The notes under the pieces were generated by a model. The model was not told the origin of the DNA. It searched no databases and saw nothing but the letters and a program-made list of their open reading frames with translations. The translations under genes and the position numbers were made by a program. Below are positions 25,534 through 34,382 of a stretch of 64,000 nucleotides of DNA, piece by piece. The stretch's first letter is position 1. Each line of letters starts with the position of its first letter. The stretch spans positions 186,001-250,000 of the forward strand of contig CBDCUO010000016.1 of assembly GCA_965222705.1 (NCBI GenBank), given 5' to 3'. Source of the DNA: JAFMDF01 sp965222705 (GTDB lineage: Bacteria; Bacteroidota; Bacteroidia; Chitinophagales; Saprospiraceae).

Positions 25534-26868
25534 TCATTTTGCTTCATTCAAAACATGGACGGCGATCACTCCAAATAAATCATAATCGCTGGCATCCGTT
25601 ATGGTAATATCGACAAAATCTCCGATTCGAACGTAATTATCAGCGGCTTTTACCAAAACTTCATTATCCACTTCCGGCGAATCGCCTTCCGTTCTGCCCA
25701 CAAAATATCCGCCTTCTTTGCGGTCAAATAAGACTTTGTAGGTCTTTCCAATTTTGGCTTGATTTTTTTGATGAGAAATTTCCTGCTGCACTTCCATTAG
25801 TCGGTTGGCACGAGCTGTTTTTACTTCAGCAGGTATATCATCTTCTAAATTGAAAGCCGCCGTATTTTCTTCGTGAGAATACTGAAAAACGCCCACTCGA
25901 TCAAATTTCATTTCCTGAATAAAATCTAGCAATTCTTGGAACGCTCCCTCCGTTTCTCCAGGAAATCCTACTAAAAAAGTAGTTCGCAAGGTTATATCTG
26001 GAACTTTTTGGCGAGCTAGCTTTATTAGTTTTATTGTATCCTCCTTGGTTATCTGCCGACGCATCCGATACAAAACGTCATCGCTGGCATGTTGCAATGG
26101 AATATCCAAATAATTATTGACTTTGGGCAATGCCGCCATTGTATCAAAAATTTCCGTTGGAAACTTGCTCGGATAGGCATAGTGCAAACGAATCCACTCA
26201 ATGCCTTCTACCTCAGAAAGGGCTCGCAGTAATTCAGGCAAAGCCCTTTTTTTATAAATATCCAAACCATAATAGGTTAATTCCTGAGCAATTAAGATCA
26301 ATTCTTTTATCCCTCTACGAGCAAGGTTTTTAGCTTCTTTTACCAAGTCTTCGATAGTTTTAGAAATATGTCTTCCGCGCATCAGCGGTATCGCACAAAA
26401 AGCGCAAGTGCGGCTACAGCCTTCCGAAATTTTCAGGTAAGCAAAGTGCATCGGTGTGCTGGTCCAACGCTCTCCGATCAGTTCTTGCTTATAATTTGCA
26501 TTTAACTTTTGCAACAAGCCAGGCAATTCCAAGGTGCCAAAATAAGCGTCCACTTCTGGAATTTCCTCCTCCAAATCACTCTTATATCGCTCTGACAAAC
26601 AGCCAGTTACATATAATTTATCAATATTGCCTGCCGCTTTAATGGCTGCATACTGCAAAATGGTATTGACAGACTCTTCCTTTGCCCTGTCAATAAAGCC
26701 ACAAGTGTTAATAATCACCACATTGGCACCTTTCGCCTCCTTATCATGCGTCACTTCAAAATTATTGCCCTGGAGTTGGGTAATTAAATTTTCTGAATCT
26801 ACCAGGTTTTTAGAACACCCCAGCGTAATGACATTTATCTTATCTTTTCTTAAAGCTTTGGTTTTCAA
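25534..26868 (-). CDS. rimO: Ribosomal protein S12 methylthiotransferase
   Basis: The protein has 444 residues. The N-terminal MTTase domain holds the first cluster cysteines (TLGCSKN, INTCGFID, VTGCLSERY). The radical SAM core has GCSRTCAFCAIP (CxxxCxxC), and a C-terminal TRAM domain covers about 375-440. RimO adds a methylthio group to the aspartate of ribosomal protein S12. The three leading cysteines and CxxxCxxC together separate it from general SAM enzymes, and the sequence ACFGTLEL-like region DAYFGTLELP fits RimO rather than MiaB. Confidence 0.96.
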   Translation of the reverse strand: MKTKALRKDKINVITLGCSKNLVDSENLITQLQGNNFEVTHDKEAKGANVVIINTCGFIDRAKEESVNTILQYAAIKAAGNIDKLYVTGCLSERYKSDLEEEIPEVDAYFGTLELPGLLQKLNANYKQELIGERWTSTPMHFAYLKISEGCSRTCAFCAIPLMRGRHISKTIEDLVKEAKNLARRGIKELILIAQELTYYGLDIYKKRALPELLRALSEVEGIEWIRLHYAYPSKFPTEIFDTMAALPKVNNYLDIPLQHASDDVLYRMRRQITKEDTIKLIKLARQKVPDITLRTTFLVGFPGETEGAFQELLDFIQEMKFDRVGVFQYSHEENTAAFNLEDDIPAEVKTARANRLMEVQQEISHQKNQAKIGKTYKVLFDRKEGGYFVGRTEGDSPEVDNEVLVKAADNYVRIGDFVDITITDASDYDLFGVIAVHVLNEAK

Positions 26869-27026
26869 AATAAATTATTTGAATCGTAAGACGAATTGCT
26901 AGTTCGTCACAGAATGTATTCTATTTAAATTTTTTGTAAAAGTTAAAACAAGTGCCAATCTAAAAACATATTTCTTCTTCATTAGTAGGTATAGAAGGTA
27001 ACACATTGACGGATTGTCAATCCGCC

Positions 27027-30000
27027 TTACACTAAAAATTTCTTAATGGCTTCTGCACTTTCTTCGTGCTCAAAGTAATTCAAATGATGACAGGCTACTT
27101 GTTGCTTTTGTGGGCTTGGCTTTCTTTTTGAATTAACCGAAAAAATACTTTCCACACTTGCTGCAATATCGTTATCTTCTGCTCCATAAAATATTTTTCC
27201 ACCTAGTTTATACAATTTATTTACCAATCTTTTGGCACTCTCGTCTTGTTCTAAATATTGTGCAAGATTTCCGGCAATGACATAATAGGGTATCTCCGGA
27301 TCCGCCGACAAATTGAGGTTTCTCAAAAATTCCTCAGAATCATCATAATCCATTTGACCAAGGGTGTAGGTCACTTTTTTAGTGCCTTCGAGAATCCGAA
27401 TAAAAGTACCCACCAAAGGAATTTCTTGCAAAAAATTCAAAAGAAAACCCAGCAGCATTAAGCTTGAATCTCTAAGGGTTACCATTTTGGCAATGGCTGA
27501 CCCTGCATTTGGCGTGCCAGCCATAATCAATTGATTAACAACAGCTTTCCCATTTAAGTTTTCTATAAAATAACGCGACACCAAGCCGCCCATAGAATGT
27601 GCCAAAATCGTAATCTTTTTACCTTCTTCTTTAATGCCTACTTTTCCCAATTGTTCTTTCAGAGCTGCTGCGGTCACTTGAATCGGCGTATTAAGGTTTT
27701 CATAATCAAAGGTCAATATTAAATCAAACGGCTTACCGGCTTCTTTTTCTTTGCTATACAAGGATCGGGCAAAATTGGCCTGTCCTTGAGTATCTCCAAT
27801 GATGCCATGAGTACACAGCAAAATATGATCCGCCTCCTGGATTTTAATAATGATGCCCTCCGTTTTGCGCCTAGCTTGTGTTTCGTCATAATCCACCCAT
27901 CGCAATTGCTGTAATTTTCTGCTTTTTAAAGCCGCTTTCATAAAATAGAGCTTCAAGGCTTTAAAAAGGCTTCGCCGTTTAACTTCCTCGGTATCAGGAA
28001 TTTTATCAATAGCAAGGGTTATGCTTCCATCTTTATGGGGCGTAGCGATTCCAACAGGTAAAATATGTTCCCCGTCGAAAGTCAAAGGAATCAGCGTTTC
28101 ATCAGCTTTTAACTGTGCATCAATTTCTATTTGAAGGGGTTCTTGAGCTAAAGTCGCTTCATTTTCGATACCTGTAATTTCCAGAACATTAGGAACGCCA
28201 TAAAGACTTCGAGTCGTACCGCCCAGTCCCATTAAATGGCCGCCTTTTTGTTCCAATAATTGGACAATACTCTTACCAGCCTCCAGGTTTCTGGTTCCAG
28301 ACATTAGGCTCGTTATTGCCAAATCTGCTTTTAACTTCGAATGGGGTAGCACGCTTATTAATCCATTGGCCAATTTCACGGCTTTGTCCCCTACCCTGTT
28401 TTGGCGACCAATTACCCTAACTATTAATTGTTTGGTAAACCAGTCATTGGCGATGATTTTCTTCGTTTTTTTATGGTTCTTATAGTGACTGCCTATTGCC
28501 TTTTGCGTTGCTAATTGGGTGGCTCTTGTTCTCCCATATTCAACGGTTATACCTAATTCCAGCATCTCCATTTCTAATAAAAAAGTATCTATGCTTTCTG
28601 TACTGACAAATAATTTGAAAATATCCGTGCTTTCTACTTCATTTTCCATAATCTGCAAAGTATCCCCCTCAATAAAAGTAGCTGTTCGCCCAGCCGGAAT
28701 TTCTTTGCTTTCAATGGGGTGAATACCATAATCAGGCGAAAAATAGACCAATGAAAAATACAGTTCTTGTTGACAATTATTGGCAATTCGCAGCCGAAAG
28801 TCAATCGGCTCAAAACCGTCCTCTAACTTTGGTGCGTCCAAAATAATAGCGTCCAAACCCTCTTTATTAAGCTGATTACCGGCTAAGTCTTCCAGCAGAA
28901 TGCTTACTTTATCTATATCAAACGCCGTTGTCGGATGAGAAATTTTCAGAGCCTTTTCCCACTGCGCCAAGTGCTCCAAAAACTGAAAAGCATCTTGAAA
29001 AACGCTCGTGTGGTCATCGCCCTTGATCGTTCTTAAAATAGTTTTGTTTTCCAAATGGATGATTTCCACTTGCTCTGCCATCCTCAACTGGTATTTAGCT
29101 GCTTGCAGTCCACTAATTAGTTGAAAATGAATGGGTTCATATTTTTTTTCTAATTCTTTCTTGCTGTCAATACCCAGACTAAATGCTTTTTTAAGGCGTT
29201 CGGTCTGTTGGTTCGTTGCAAATAAATCAATCAATATAGGCGGAGCAGGCAAGCTAATTAATACCGCTTCCAAAGCATGCGTTTGGCGATAGTCAAAATC
29301 AAAAACCAGCTCGCTTTTTTGGATGCCCACCGTCTTTGCTTTAGCAAACCCCAAGCTTTTTCTATCTAAAAAAATTTCAAATTGAGCCGCTCGGCCCTGG
29401 TCGGCAGGCAGTCCGTGTATAGCACCACATTCTACCCACCACTTCTCCTCTTCTCGAAAAACTAAATACTTTTTTTTTCTTTTTTTACTATTTGGGTTCA
29501 AAAAAGGTTGATGAGCATTAAATTGTTCATAAGTTTCAAATTGAGGATTTTGATTTTTTGCCAATTGTCGCATTGCTGCCCGACATTGGGAGAAGAGATT
29601 AGCATACGAAATCGCCGTTCCTCTTTTCAATACTTTCAATAATCGGCTCGTAAACAAACCTTGTTTGGAGTTCAACTCAAAGGCTTTTTCTCTATTACTA
29701 CAAGCAGCCAATAAGATATGTTTGCTGACGGGAATGTTTATTTTTCCACTCTGAGTCAATTGTTGAGCATAATACCCGTCCAGATAAGTACTTAGTGGTC
29801 GTTCTTCTGCACGGTCATAGGTCTGGCGAGCCTTTCCCAATGCAAAATCATCTATCTCTTTAGTGCCCGAACCCGAATGGCAACAATCCATAACCACTAC
29901 CACATGATTACTTTTTTCAGATAGTTTGGCTATTAACACTGCTAGCTCTTTATCCGCCAAATCTTTACCATTAGGGGTCCGGCTATCATAACAAACGAGG

Positions 30001-30338
30001 GTTTCTTCCTTTCCCTCTGGGAAAAAAGGAAGGAATTCTTTCGCTGCCTTTTCTCTGGCACCATGGCCACTATAGTAGAACAAAATGAGGTCTTCTTTCC
30101 CGGCTTTAGCTAAATGCGCCGATCCCAAATGGTCGATGATAGTATCATAGGTCGCTTCCTCGTTTAGCAAGGTTTCAAATTTTAAGGAATAAAGGTCTTC
30201 AAAACTTTTTTTTAAAAAAATAGAAAAATTCTGAACATCATTGACACAGCCGTCCAAGGGAGTTATGGAAGGTCGAGAGTTGGGATGATATTGATTGATC
30301 CCAACGAATAAGGCATAAAAATTTTTGGATTTGGGCAT
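27027..30338 (-). CDS. Caspase-like protease fused to an alpha/beta-hydrolase (lipase-like) domain
   Basis: The protein has 1103 residues. The N-terminal caspase fold (about 5-270) has His92 (YYSGHGA) and Cys153 (MDCCHSG). A long middle section (about 290-830) contains beta-rich and helical segments I cannot name. The C-terminus (about 850-1103) is an alpha/beta hydrolase of PGAP1/DUF676 type: LLCTHGIIGD oxyanion loop, nucleophile Ser915 in LAHSMGGLVSR, Asp near 1057 in EDNDIAA and His near 1085 in ACHHLNYF. Both catalytic centres look intact. A plausible role is a toxin-like effector in which proteolysis and lipid or ester hydrolysis are linked. No signal peptide or membrane helix is visible. 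No sensor or MoxR gene is adjacent. Confidence 0.85.
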   Translation of the reverse strand: MPKSKNFYALFVGINQYHPNSRPSITPLDGCVNDVQNFSIFLKKSFEDLYSLKFETLLNEEATYDTIIDHLGSAHLAKAGKEDLILFYYSGHGAREKAAKEFLPFFPEGKEETLVCYDSRTPNGKDLADKELAVLIAKLSEKSNHVVVVMDCCHSGSGTKEIDDFALGKARQTYDRAEERPLSTYLDGYYAQQLTQSGKINIPVSKHILLAACSNREKAFELNSKQGLFTSRLLKVLKRGTAISYANLFSQCRAAMRQLAKNQNPQFETYEQFNAHQPFLNPNSKKRKKKYLVFREEEKWWVECGAIHGLPADQGRAAQFEIFLDRKSLGFAKAKTVGIQKSELVFDFDYRQTHALEAVLISLPAPPILIDLFATNQQTERLKKAFSLGIDSKKELEKKYEPIHFQLISGLQAAKYQLRMAEQVEIIHLENKTILRTIKGDDHTSVFQDAFQFLEHLAQWEKALKISHPTTAFDIDKVSILLEDLAGNQLNKEGLDAIILDAPKLEDGFEPIDFRLRIANNCQQELYFSLVYFSPDYGIHPIESKEIPAGRTATFIEGDTLQIMENEVESTDIFKLFVSTESIDTFLLEMEMLELGITVEYGRTRATQLATQKAIGSHYKNHKKTKKIIANDWFTKQLIVRVIGRQNRVGDKAVKLANGLISVLPHSKLKADLAITSLMSGTRNLEAGKSIVQLLEQKGGHLMGLGGTTRSLYGVPNVLEITGIENEATLAQEPLQIEIDAQLKADETLIPLTFDGEHILPVGIATPHKDGSITLAIDKIPDTEEVKRRSLFKALKLYFMKAALKSRKLQQLRWVDYDETQARRKTEGIIIKIQEADHILLCTHGIIGDTQGQANFARSLYSKEKEAGKPFDLILTFDYENLNTPIQVTAAALKEQLGKVGIKEEGKKITILAHSMGGLVSRYFIENLNGKAVVNQLIMAGTPNAGSAIAKMVTLRDSSLMLLGFLLNFLQEIPLVGTFIRILEGTKKVTYTLGQMDYDDSEEFLRNLNLSADPEIPYYVIAGNLAQYLEQDESAKRLVNKLYKLGGKIFYGAEDNDIAASVESIFSVNSKRKPSPQKQQVACHHLNYFEHEESAEAIKKFLV

Positions 30339-30403
30339 ATAATTATTTTAGAAAAGCTAGATTTTTTTGATGTAAATTTACCAAAAGGAGAGAACTTATT
30401 TCC

Positions 30404-31243
30404 CTAATGCACCCATAAAAGGTAGGCAGCAGCAAAAGGTAATAAAAAAATAAAAGCGTCAAAGCGATCCAAAACGCCCCCATGTCCAGGTAATAAATTG
30501 CCAGAATCCTTGATTTCTAGACTTCTTTTGAGCATGGACTCCACCAAATCCCCCAGTGTACCAAAAATAGCCACAATACCCGCCAAAAAAAACCAGTCCA
30601 TTAAGCGCAAATCCTTAAAAAACTGGTACAGAAGAAAGGCAACCAAAAAAGTCACCAGTATGCCTCCTATCGAACCTTCCCAGGTTTTTTTTGGAGAAAT
30701 TCTTGGAAATAATTTATTCCTCCCAATCTGAGAACCAACCAGGTATGCGCCTGTATCATTTGCCCAGGTCATCAGCAATAGTCCAAAAACAATATTAGGG
30801 TTAAAGGTGCTATTATCGAAAGCAACCAACACGAGTAAGGCGAAGGGAATCCCTATATATACTACCCCCAATAACAAAATCCCTATATTAGCAAAAGGTT
30901 TTTCTGACGCTGTATATAATTCATAAATAAAGGCCAAAAAAAGAAAGGGAAAAACCAACAAAGAGGCATAGGGTGCAAATTCTGCCTGTCCTACGATCAA
31001 ATTTAATTTCAACAGCGCAACTATTGCAAATGGAATTAGCCCCAATACTAGTCCTAATATTTTTCTAGTAATATCTCTCCTACCTTTAGTTTCTACTAAT
31101 GCTAAATTTAAGTATTCCCAAATGGAAAGCCCAGTAATCAAGCCAAATAATAGCACAAAAGACCAAGGAGCCATATATACTCCCCCAACCATCACAACTA
31201 CAAAAACAATAGCCGTTAATACTCTCTTTAAAAATCCTGACAT
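30404..31243 (-). CDS. cdsA: Phosphatidate cytidylyltransferase
   Basis: The protein has 279 residues from MSGFLKRV (ATG 31241-31243); an upstream TG-type start at 31273 adds ten unlikely residues. Seven to eight membrane helices are predicted. The CDS signature is SPKKTWEGSIGG and, near the C-terminus, GTLGDLVESMLKRSLEIKDSGNLLPGHGGVLDRFDA with its metal-binding aspartates. It makes CDP-diacylglycerol for phospholipid synthesis. Downstream by only 66 bp in the genome lies the caspase-lipase gene on the same strand. Confidence 0.96.
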   Translation of the reverse strand: MSGFLKRVLTAIVFVVVMVGGVYMAPWSFVLLFGLITGLSIWEYLNLALVETKGRRDITRKILGLVLGLIPFAIVALLKLNLIVGQAEFAPYASLLVFPFLFLAFIYELYTASEKPFANIGILLLGVVYIGIPFALLVLVAFDNSTFNPNIVFGLLLMTWANDTGAYLVGSQIGRNKLFPRISPKKTWEGSIGGILVTFLVAFLLYQFFKDLRLMDWFFLAGIVAIFGTLGDLVESMLKRSLEIKDSGNLLPGHGGVLDRFDAFIFLLPFAAAYLLWVH

Positions 31244-31341
31244 ATTTTCTATTTTTTGCAAACCTGTCCGCAAGCGTGAAGTTAATAAAATTTTAGACTG
31301 GAGAAGTATTTATACTCAAATTGAACAGGGGCAATACGACT

Positions 31342-31483
31342 CAATGTCATTAAGCTAGGAAGAACAATGTTATAAAAATGGTGCTTTTTACACGTAATCC
31401 ATTTGTTTATGCCATTTTTTGAAGGTAATATTGAAAACTTTTCTAAACTTCAACAATATAAAGCCCTTAACTTAATGACATTG
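31342..31483. repeat. 142-bp palindromic element
   Basis: CAATGTCATTAAG (31342-31354) is perfectly inverted as CTTAATGACATTG (31471-31483). Weaker similarity continues outward (AATACGACT and AGTCATATT read inward). There is no coding potential in between. It is one of several small inverted-repeat units in the resolvase neighbourhood. Confidence 0.5.
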
Positions 31484-31501
31484 CAATATGACTATTCCAC
31501 A

Positions 31502-31666
31502 TTATAGAGCATTATCATATTCGCTACTAAATGATTGTATTTGATGATTTTGCTTTTCATGCCGCACATTTTCAGGGATAATCTTATTGGCAAAGGCTAC
31601 CCAATCTGCGAACTGATTAAAACTATCACCTAAAATGGGGTAAACTGTTTCATGAATTGCAGCCAT
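31502..31666 (-). pseudogene. 54-residue ORF, possible stub of a Tn3-family transposase
   Basis: An ATG at 31664-31666 opens a 54-residue frame starting MAAIHETVYPIL, which resembles the N-terminus (IHETAYPxL) of DUF4158-type Tn3 transposases. The rest (ADWVAFANKIIPENVRHEKQ) does not. It is divergent from the serine resolvase gene, the arrangement seen in Tn3-family transposons. It may be a truncated and fused remnant or an unrelated small gene. Evidence is weak. Confidence 0.3.
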
Positions 31667-31731
31667 GAGCAGTTATTTTTTACTTTTATTACTAAACAAA
31701 AACAAATATTTTTGTCCATGCAAAGATGATG

Positions 31732-31781
31732 CCCCTAAGTCCTTGAAAATCAGAGGTCAAAAATTGAGATTTTCAGAGGGG
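31732..31781. repeat. Imperfect palindrome upstream of the resolvase (possible res site)
   Basis: CCCCT (31732-31736) and TGAAAATC (31744-31751) are mirrored by GATTTTCA (31768-31775) and AGGGG (31777-31781). Two TTTTGTCCA direct repeats also lie here. Its position 30 bp before the resolvase start, between divergent frames, suits a resolution site or operator, but it could also be a terminator-like hairpin. Confidence 0.35.
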
Positions 31782-31810
31782 TTTTGTCCACTCTAAATTG
31801 ATGATGAAAA

Positions 31811-32579
31811 ATGATGAGAGCCGCCCTTTATGCTAGAGTTTCTACTCATGACCAACAAACGCTATCTATGCAATTGAAGACCATGCGTGAGTATGCGGCA
31901 AATCGAGGTTGGTCGGTCGTGACGGAAGTAGAGGAGACTTCATCGGGTATCAAAAAGCGAGAAAAGCGAAATCAAATTTTACTAGCAGCTAGGAGACGAG
32001 AGATTGATGTTATTGCAGTTTGGAAGTTGGATAGATGGGGTCGCTCTTTAGTTGGACTAATTAATTCTACTTTGGCACTTTAAACAAAACTAGATGTTGT
32101 TCTTTTTTCATTGAAAAAAAAGAACCAAAAATTCTAGTTAAAAACAACCGCTCCGCAGTTTTTAACAGGCAGCCGCCACCAAAACTAGGAGCTAATTACA
32201 CTTAAAACAATCACTATTTCTAAAGTGCCAAAGTAGAATTAATGAACTGCAAGATTTGAATGTATTGGGTGTTGGTTTTGTCTCGATAACGGAAGCTTTA
32301 GATTTTACCACGCCGTCAGGAAAAGCGATGGCAGGAATGTTGGCAGTGTTTGCTCAATTTGAAAGAGATATGTTGAGGGAAAGAGTGAAAGCAGGAATCG
32401 CTCATGCTAGAGCTAAAGGAAAAGCACCTGGCAGACCGAAAACGGCTGCTCTCAAAGCGGATAGGATAAAGCAGATGGCAAAGGATGGTTACAACAAATC
32501 ACAGATTGCTAGGGAGTTGGGGATTAGCAGAACTTCCGTAAGAAGAGTATTAAGGTTGAAATTACTGGAAGAAAATTGA
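31811..32579 (+). pseudogene. Serine recombinase (resolvase/invertase) split by a 176-bp element
   Basis: The first part (31811-32083) encodes MMRAALYARVSTHDQQ with the catalytic Ser of RVS and continues to GRSLVGLIN, where it runs into the element and stops. The second part resumes at NELQDLNVLGVGF and ends with the long E helix (FERDMLRERVKAG) and a helix-turn-helix (YNKSQIARELGISRTSVRRVL). Deleting 178 bp (the element plus one TA) gives an uninterrupted frame of 196 residues, the normal resolvase size, with GLINELQ matching the family. The gene was therefore intact until a recent insertion. Small serine recombinases of this type resolve cointegrates or invert DNA. Confidence 0.9.
32064..32239 (+). 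mobile_element. 176-bp TA-flanked non-autonomous element, copy D, inside the resolvase gene
   Basis: TA at 32062-32063 and 32240-32241 flank ATTCTACTTTGGCAC...GTGCCAAAGTAGAAT. The sequence matches copy B almost base for base. This copy proves both the element borders and the two-base target duplication, because the host reading frame is known on both sides. No transposase of matching type (IS630/Tc1-like) is in the window. Confidence 0.92.
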
Positions 32580-32596
32580 TGTCAAAATTAAAGATT

Positions 32597-33415
32597 ATGA
32601 AAAATAAGAAAAATTTCTACCTTCTGGTAATTATGATTTCCTTGATGAGTTGTAATTCAGGGTTAAGAAAATTGAATGGAACTACTAAAATTGATGTTGC
32701 GGGCGCAAAACTGCATGTGGAGGTATCTGGACCATATAATGCTCCCGCAATTTTGATGTGGAATGGTGCTACATGTTCGACCAAAATGTGGAATGACATA
32801 GTTCCTCTATTAGATAATCGGTTTCGTGTCGTTCGATTTGATATTCGGGGTACTGGTCAATCCGTACCTTCCGCAGACCCAAAGCAATATACTTTTGAAC
32901 AATATGCTAATGACGCAGCTACTATTTTGGATAAATTAGGGATTGAAAAAGCCTATATTTTTGCAATGGCTTGGGGTTCACGAGCTGCTTTAGCTTTTTC
33001 TACCTTAAAACCTAATCGAGTCCTTAAATTAGCCTTGTTCGATGCTTCTATTGGGAAGGCGGATGTAGCGGCCCAAAAAGAAGGCAGAGATAAAGCAATT
33101 GCTAAAGCAAAAGCAGCAGGTCGAACATCATTTGATTTACCAAAGAATTGGAACTATAATGCCAACCCAGAATCTGTTAGATTAGCACTTGCAGCTTGGA
33201 ATACATTTGACTTACCCGCTGCCGCTGACCAATTAAAAATTGAAACGCTGGTTGCTACTGGAGACCATGACCCTAACTTGACCTCAAGCCATGAATTGGT
33301 TGAAAGAGCTTCAAACGCAACTTTAGTTGTAATGGAAAATGTAGGACATGGGTCTGTGTTACTGTGGCCAGATTTATCTACAGAAATATTTCTAAATTTT
33401 ATTATGGAAAATTAA
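32597..33415 (+). CDS. Alpha/beta-hydrolase-fold lipoprotein with altered nucleophile elbow
   Basis: MKNKKNFYLLVIMISLMSC gives a lipobox, so ATG 32597 is preferred over the ATG at 32579 that overlaps the resolvase stop. The 272 residues show the hydrolase order: oxyanion region ILMWNGATCSTKMW, strand VVRFDIRGTGQS, elbow YIFAMAWGSRAAL, acid in ATGDHDPN and His in VGHGSVLLW. The elbow reads A-M-A-W-G instead of G-x-S-x-G, so the usual serine is alanine. Either the protein is not a classical esterase or it belongs to a subfamily with another nucleophile. Its start touches the resolvase, suggesting it could be cargo of the same mobile unit. Confidence 0.78.
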   Translation: MKNKKNFYLLVIMISLMSCNSGLRKLNGTTKIDVAGAKLHVEVSGPYNAPAILMWNGATCSTKMWNDIVPLLDNRFRVVRFDIRGTGQSVPSADPKQYTFEQYANDAATILDKLGIEKAYIFAMAWGSRAALAFSTLKPNRVLKLALFDASIGKADVAAQKEGRDKAIAKAKAAGRTSFDLPKNWNYNANPESVRLALAAWNTFDLPAAADQLKIETLVATGDHDPNLTSSHELVERASNATLVVMENVGHGSVLLWPDLSTEIFLNFIMEN

Positions 33416-33774
33416 TCAAAGTCTCTTTTAACAATATCAATCTGAATGAAAGTGACGGGTTCATGGCAATGACTCTGTTCTGGTTAAACTAGAATTTGTC
33501 CTATTTAAAATTAAAATGTTAAAATTTGGCGGATTTTACACAATTAGTTGCCAGACCTCTATATTTCCGTCACGGCTTTTTCACAAAAACATTGTTAGAA
33601 TATTTTGAATCTTTTTTTCAAGAATTTCAATAAAAAGTTTTTCCAAAGTAAAATCTGATTTTTCAAAAAACAGCTAAAATCTAGTAGATTCAGTGTCATT
33701 TTTCATAACATAATGTTTGTGAAAAAACCGTGATATTTTCATTAGCAGCCCTATCATTTTTCTTTGAAATGCGG

Positions 33775-33782
33775 TATCTTTG
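33775..33782 (+). promoter_or_regulatory. TATCTTTG -7 box of the DUF177-rpmF operon
   Basis: TATCTTTG followed by CACCGCCC matches the strong promoters of ribosomal genes in Bacteroidota. It lies about 50 bp before the DUF177 start codon. The remainder of the 415-bp gap upstream holds AT-rich sequence with nothing else recognisable. Confidence 0.65.
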
Positions 33783-33830
33783 CACCGCCCAAAAAGAAAG
33801 GGTTTATTTTGACCTAAGAAGTATTGAAAA

Positions 33831-34361
33831 ATGAACGTCCTATCGGAGTATTCAATCCCCATAAGTGGATTGAAAAATGGCTTGCACTCCTTTGATTTTC
33901 AGTTAGATAGCGGATTCTTTTCACATTTCCCCGATTCGTTAATCAAAGAGGGAAATTTTAAAGTGCGATTGAATTTTGACAAGCGAACAGACTTGTATGA
34001 AATGACCTTTGATTATAAAGGTCACTTTCAAACCCCATGCGACCGTTGCCTGGCTGCTATTAATTTGCCTATTAAAGGAAGCAATCATTTAATTATAAAA
34101 TTTTCTGATGAGTTTAAAGAGGAGGCAGAAATAATTTATGTTCCACCCCGTACCCAACAATTGAATGTGGCAAAATATCTTTACGAATTTATTTGTTTGT
34201 CCATTCCGTTGATAAAAGCCTATAATTGTGAGGAAGAAGAAAAAAAGCCTTGTGATAAAAAAATGCTGGCTTATTTAGTACAAGAAAATGAAGAAAGGGA
34301 AGATGCTCCTTCAAAAAGCAATCCTCTCTGGGATCAATTGAAAGATGTAAAATTTAATTAG
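33831..34361 (+). CDS. yceD: DUF177/YceD family 23S rRNA accumulation protein
   Basis: The protein has 176 residues with the family pattern: an N-terminal beta region, FQTPCDRCLAAINLPI holding a CxxC, then a YVPPRTQQLNVAKYLYEFICLSIPL segment and a second cysteine pair (YNCEEEEKKPCDKK). It is needed for large-subunit rRNA accumulation in studied bacteria. The next gene, rpmF, starts 21 bp later, the conserved order in most phyla. Confidence 0.93.
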   Translation: MNVLSEYSIPISGLKNGLHSFDFQLDSGFFSHFPDSLIKEGNFKVRLNFDKRTDLYEMTFDYKGHFQTPCDRCLAAINLPIKGSNHLIIKFSDEFKEEAEIIYVPPRTQQLNVAKYLYEFICLSIPLIKAYNCEEEEKKPCDKKMLAYLVQENEEREDAPSKSNPLWDQLKDVKFN

Positions 34362-34382
34362 ACAGGATAAAAAAATAGAAAA

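Noticed and set aside
33674..33862. Minus-strand 62-residue frame before the DUF177 gene
   Set aside because: It overlaps the strong TATCTTTG promoter and the DUF177 start.
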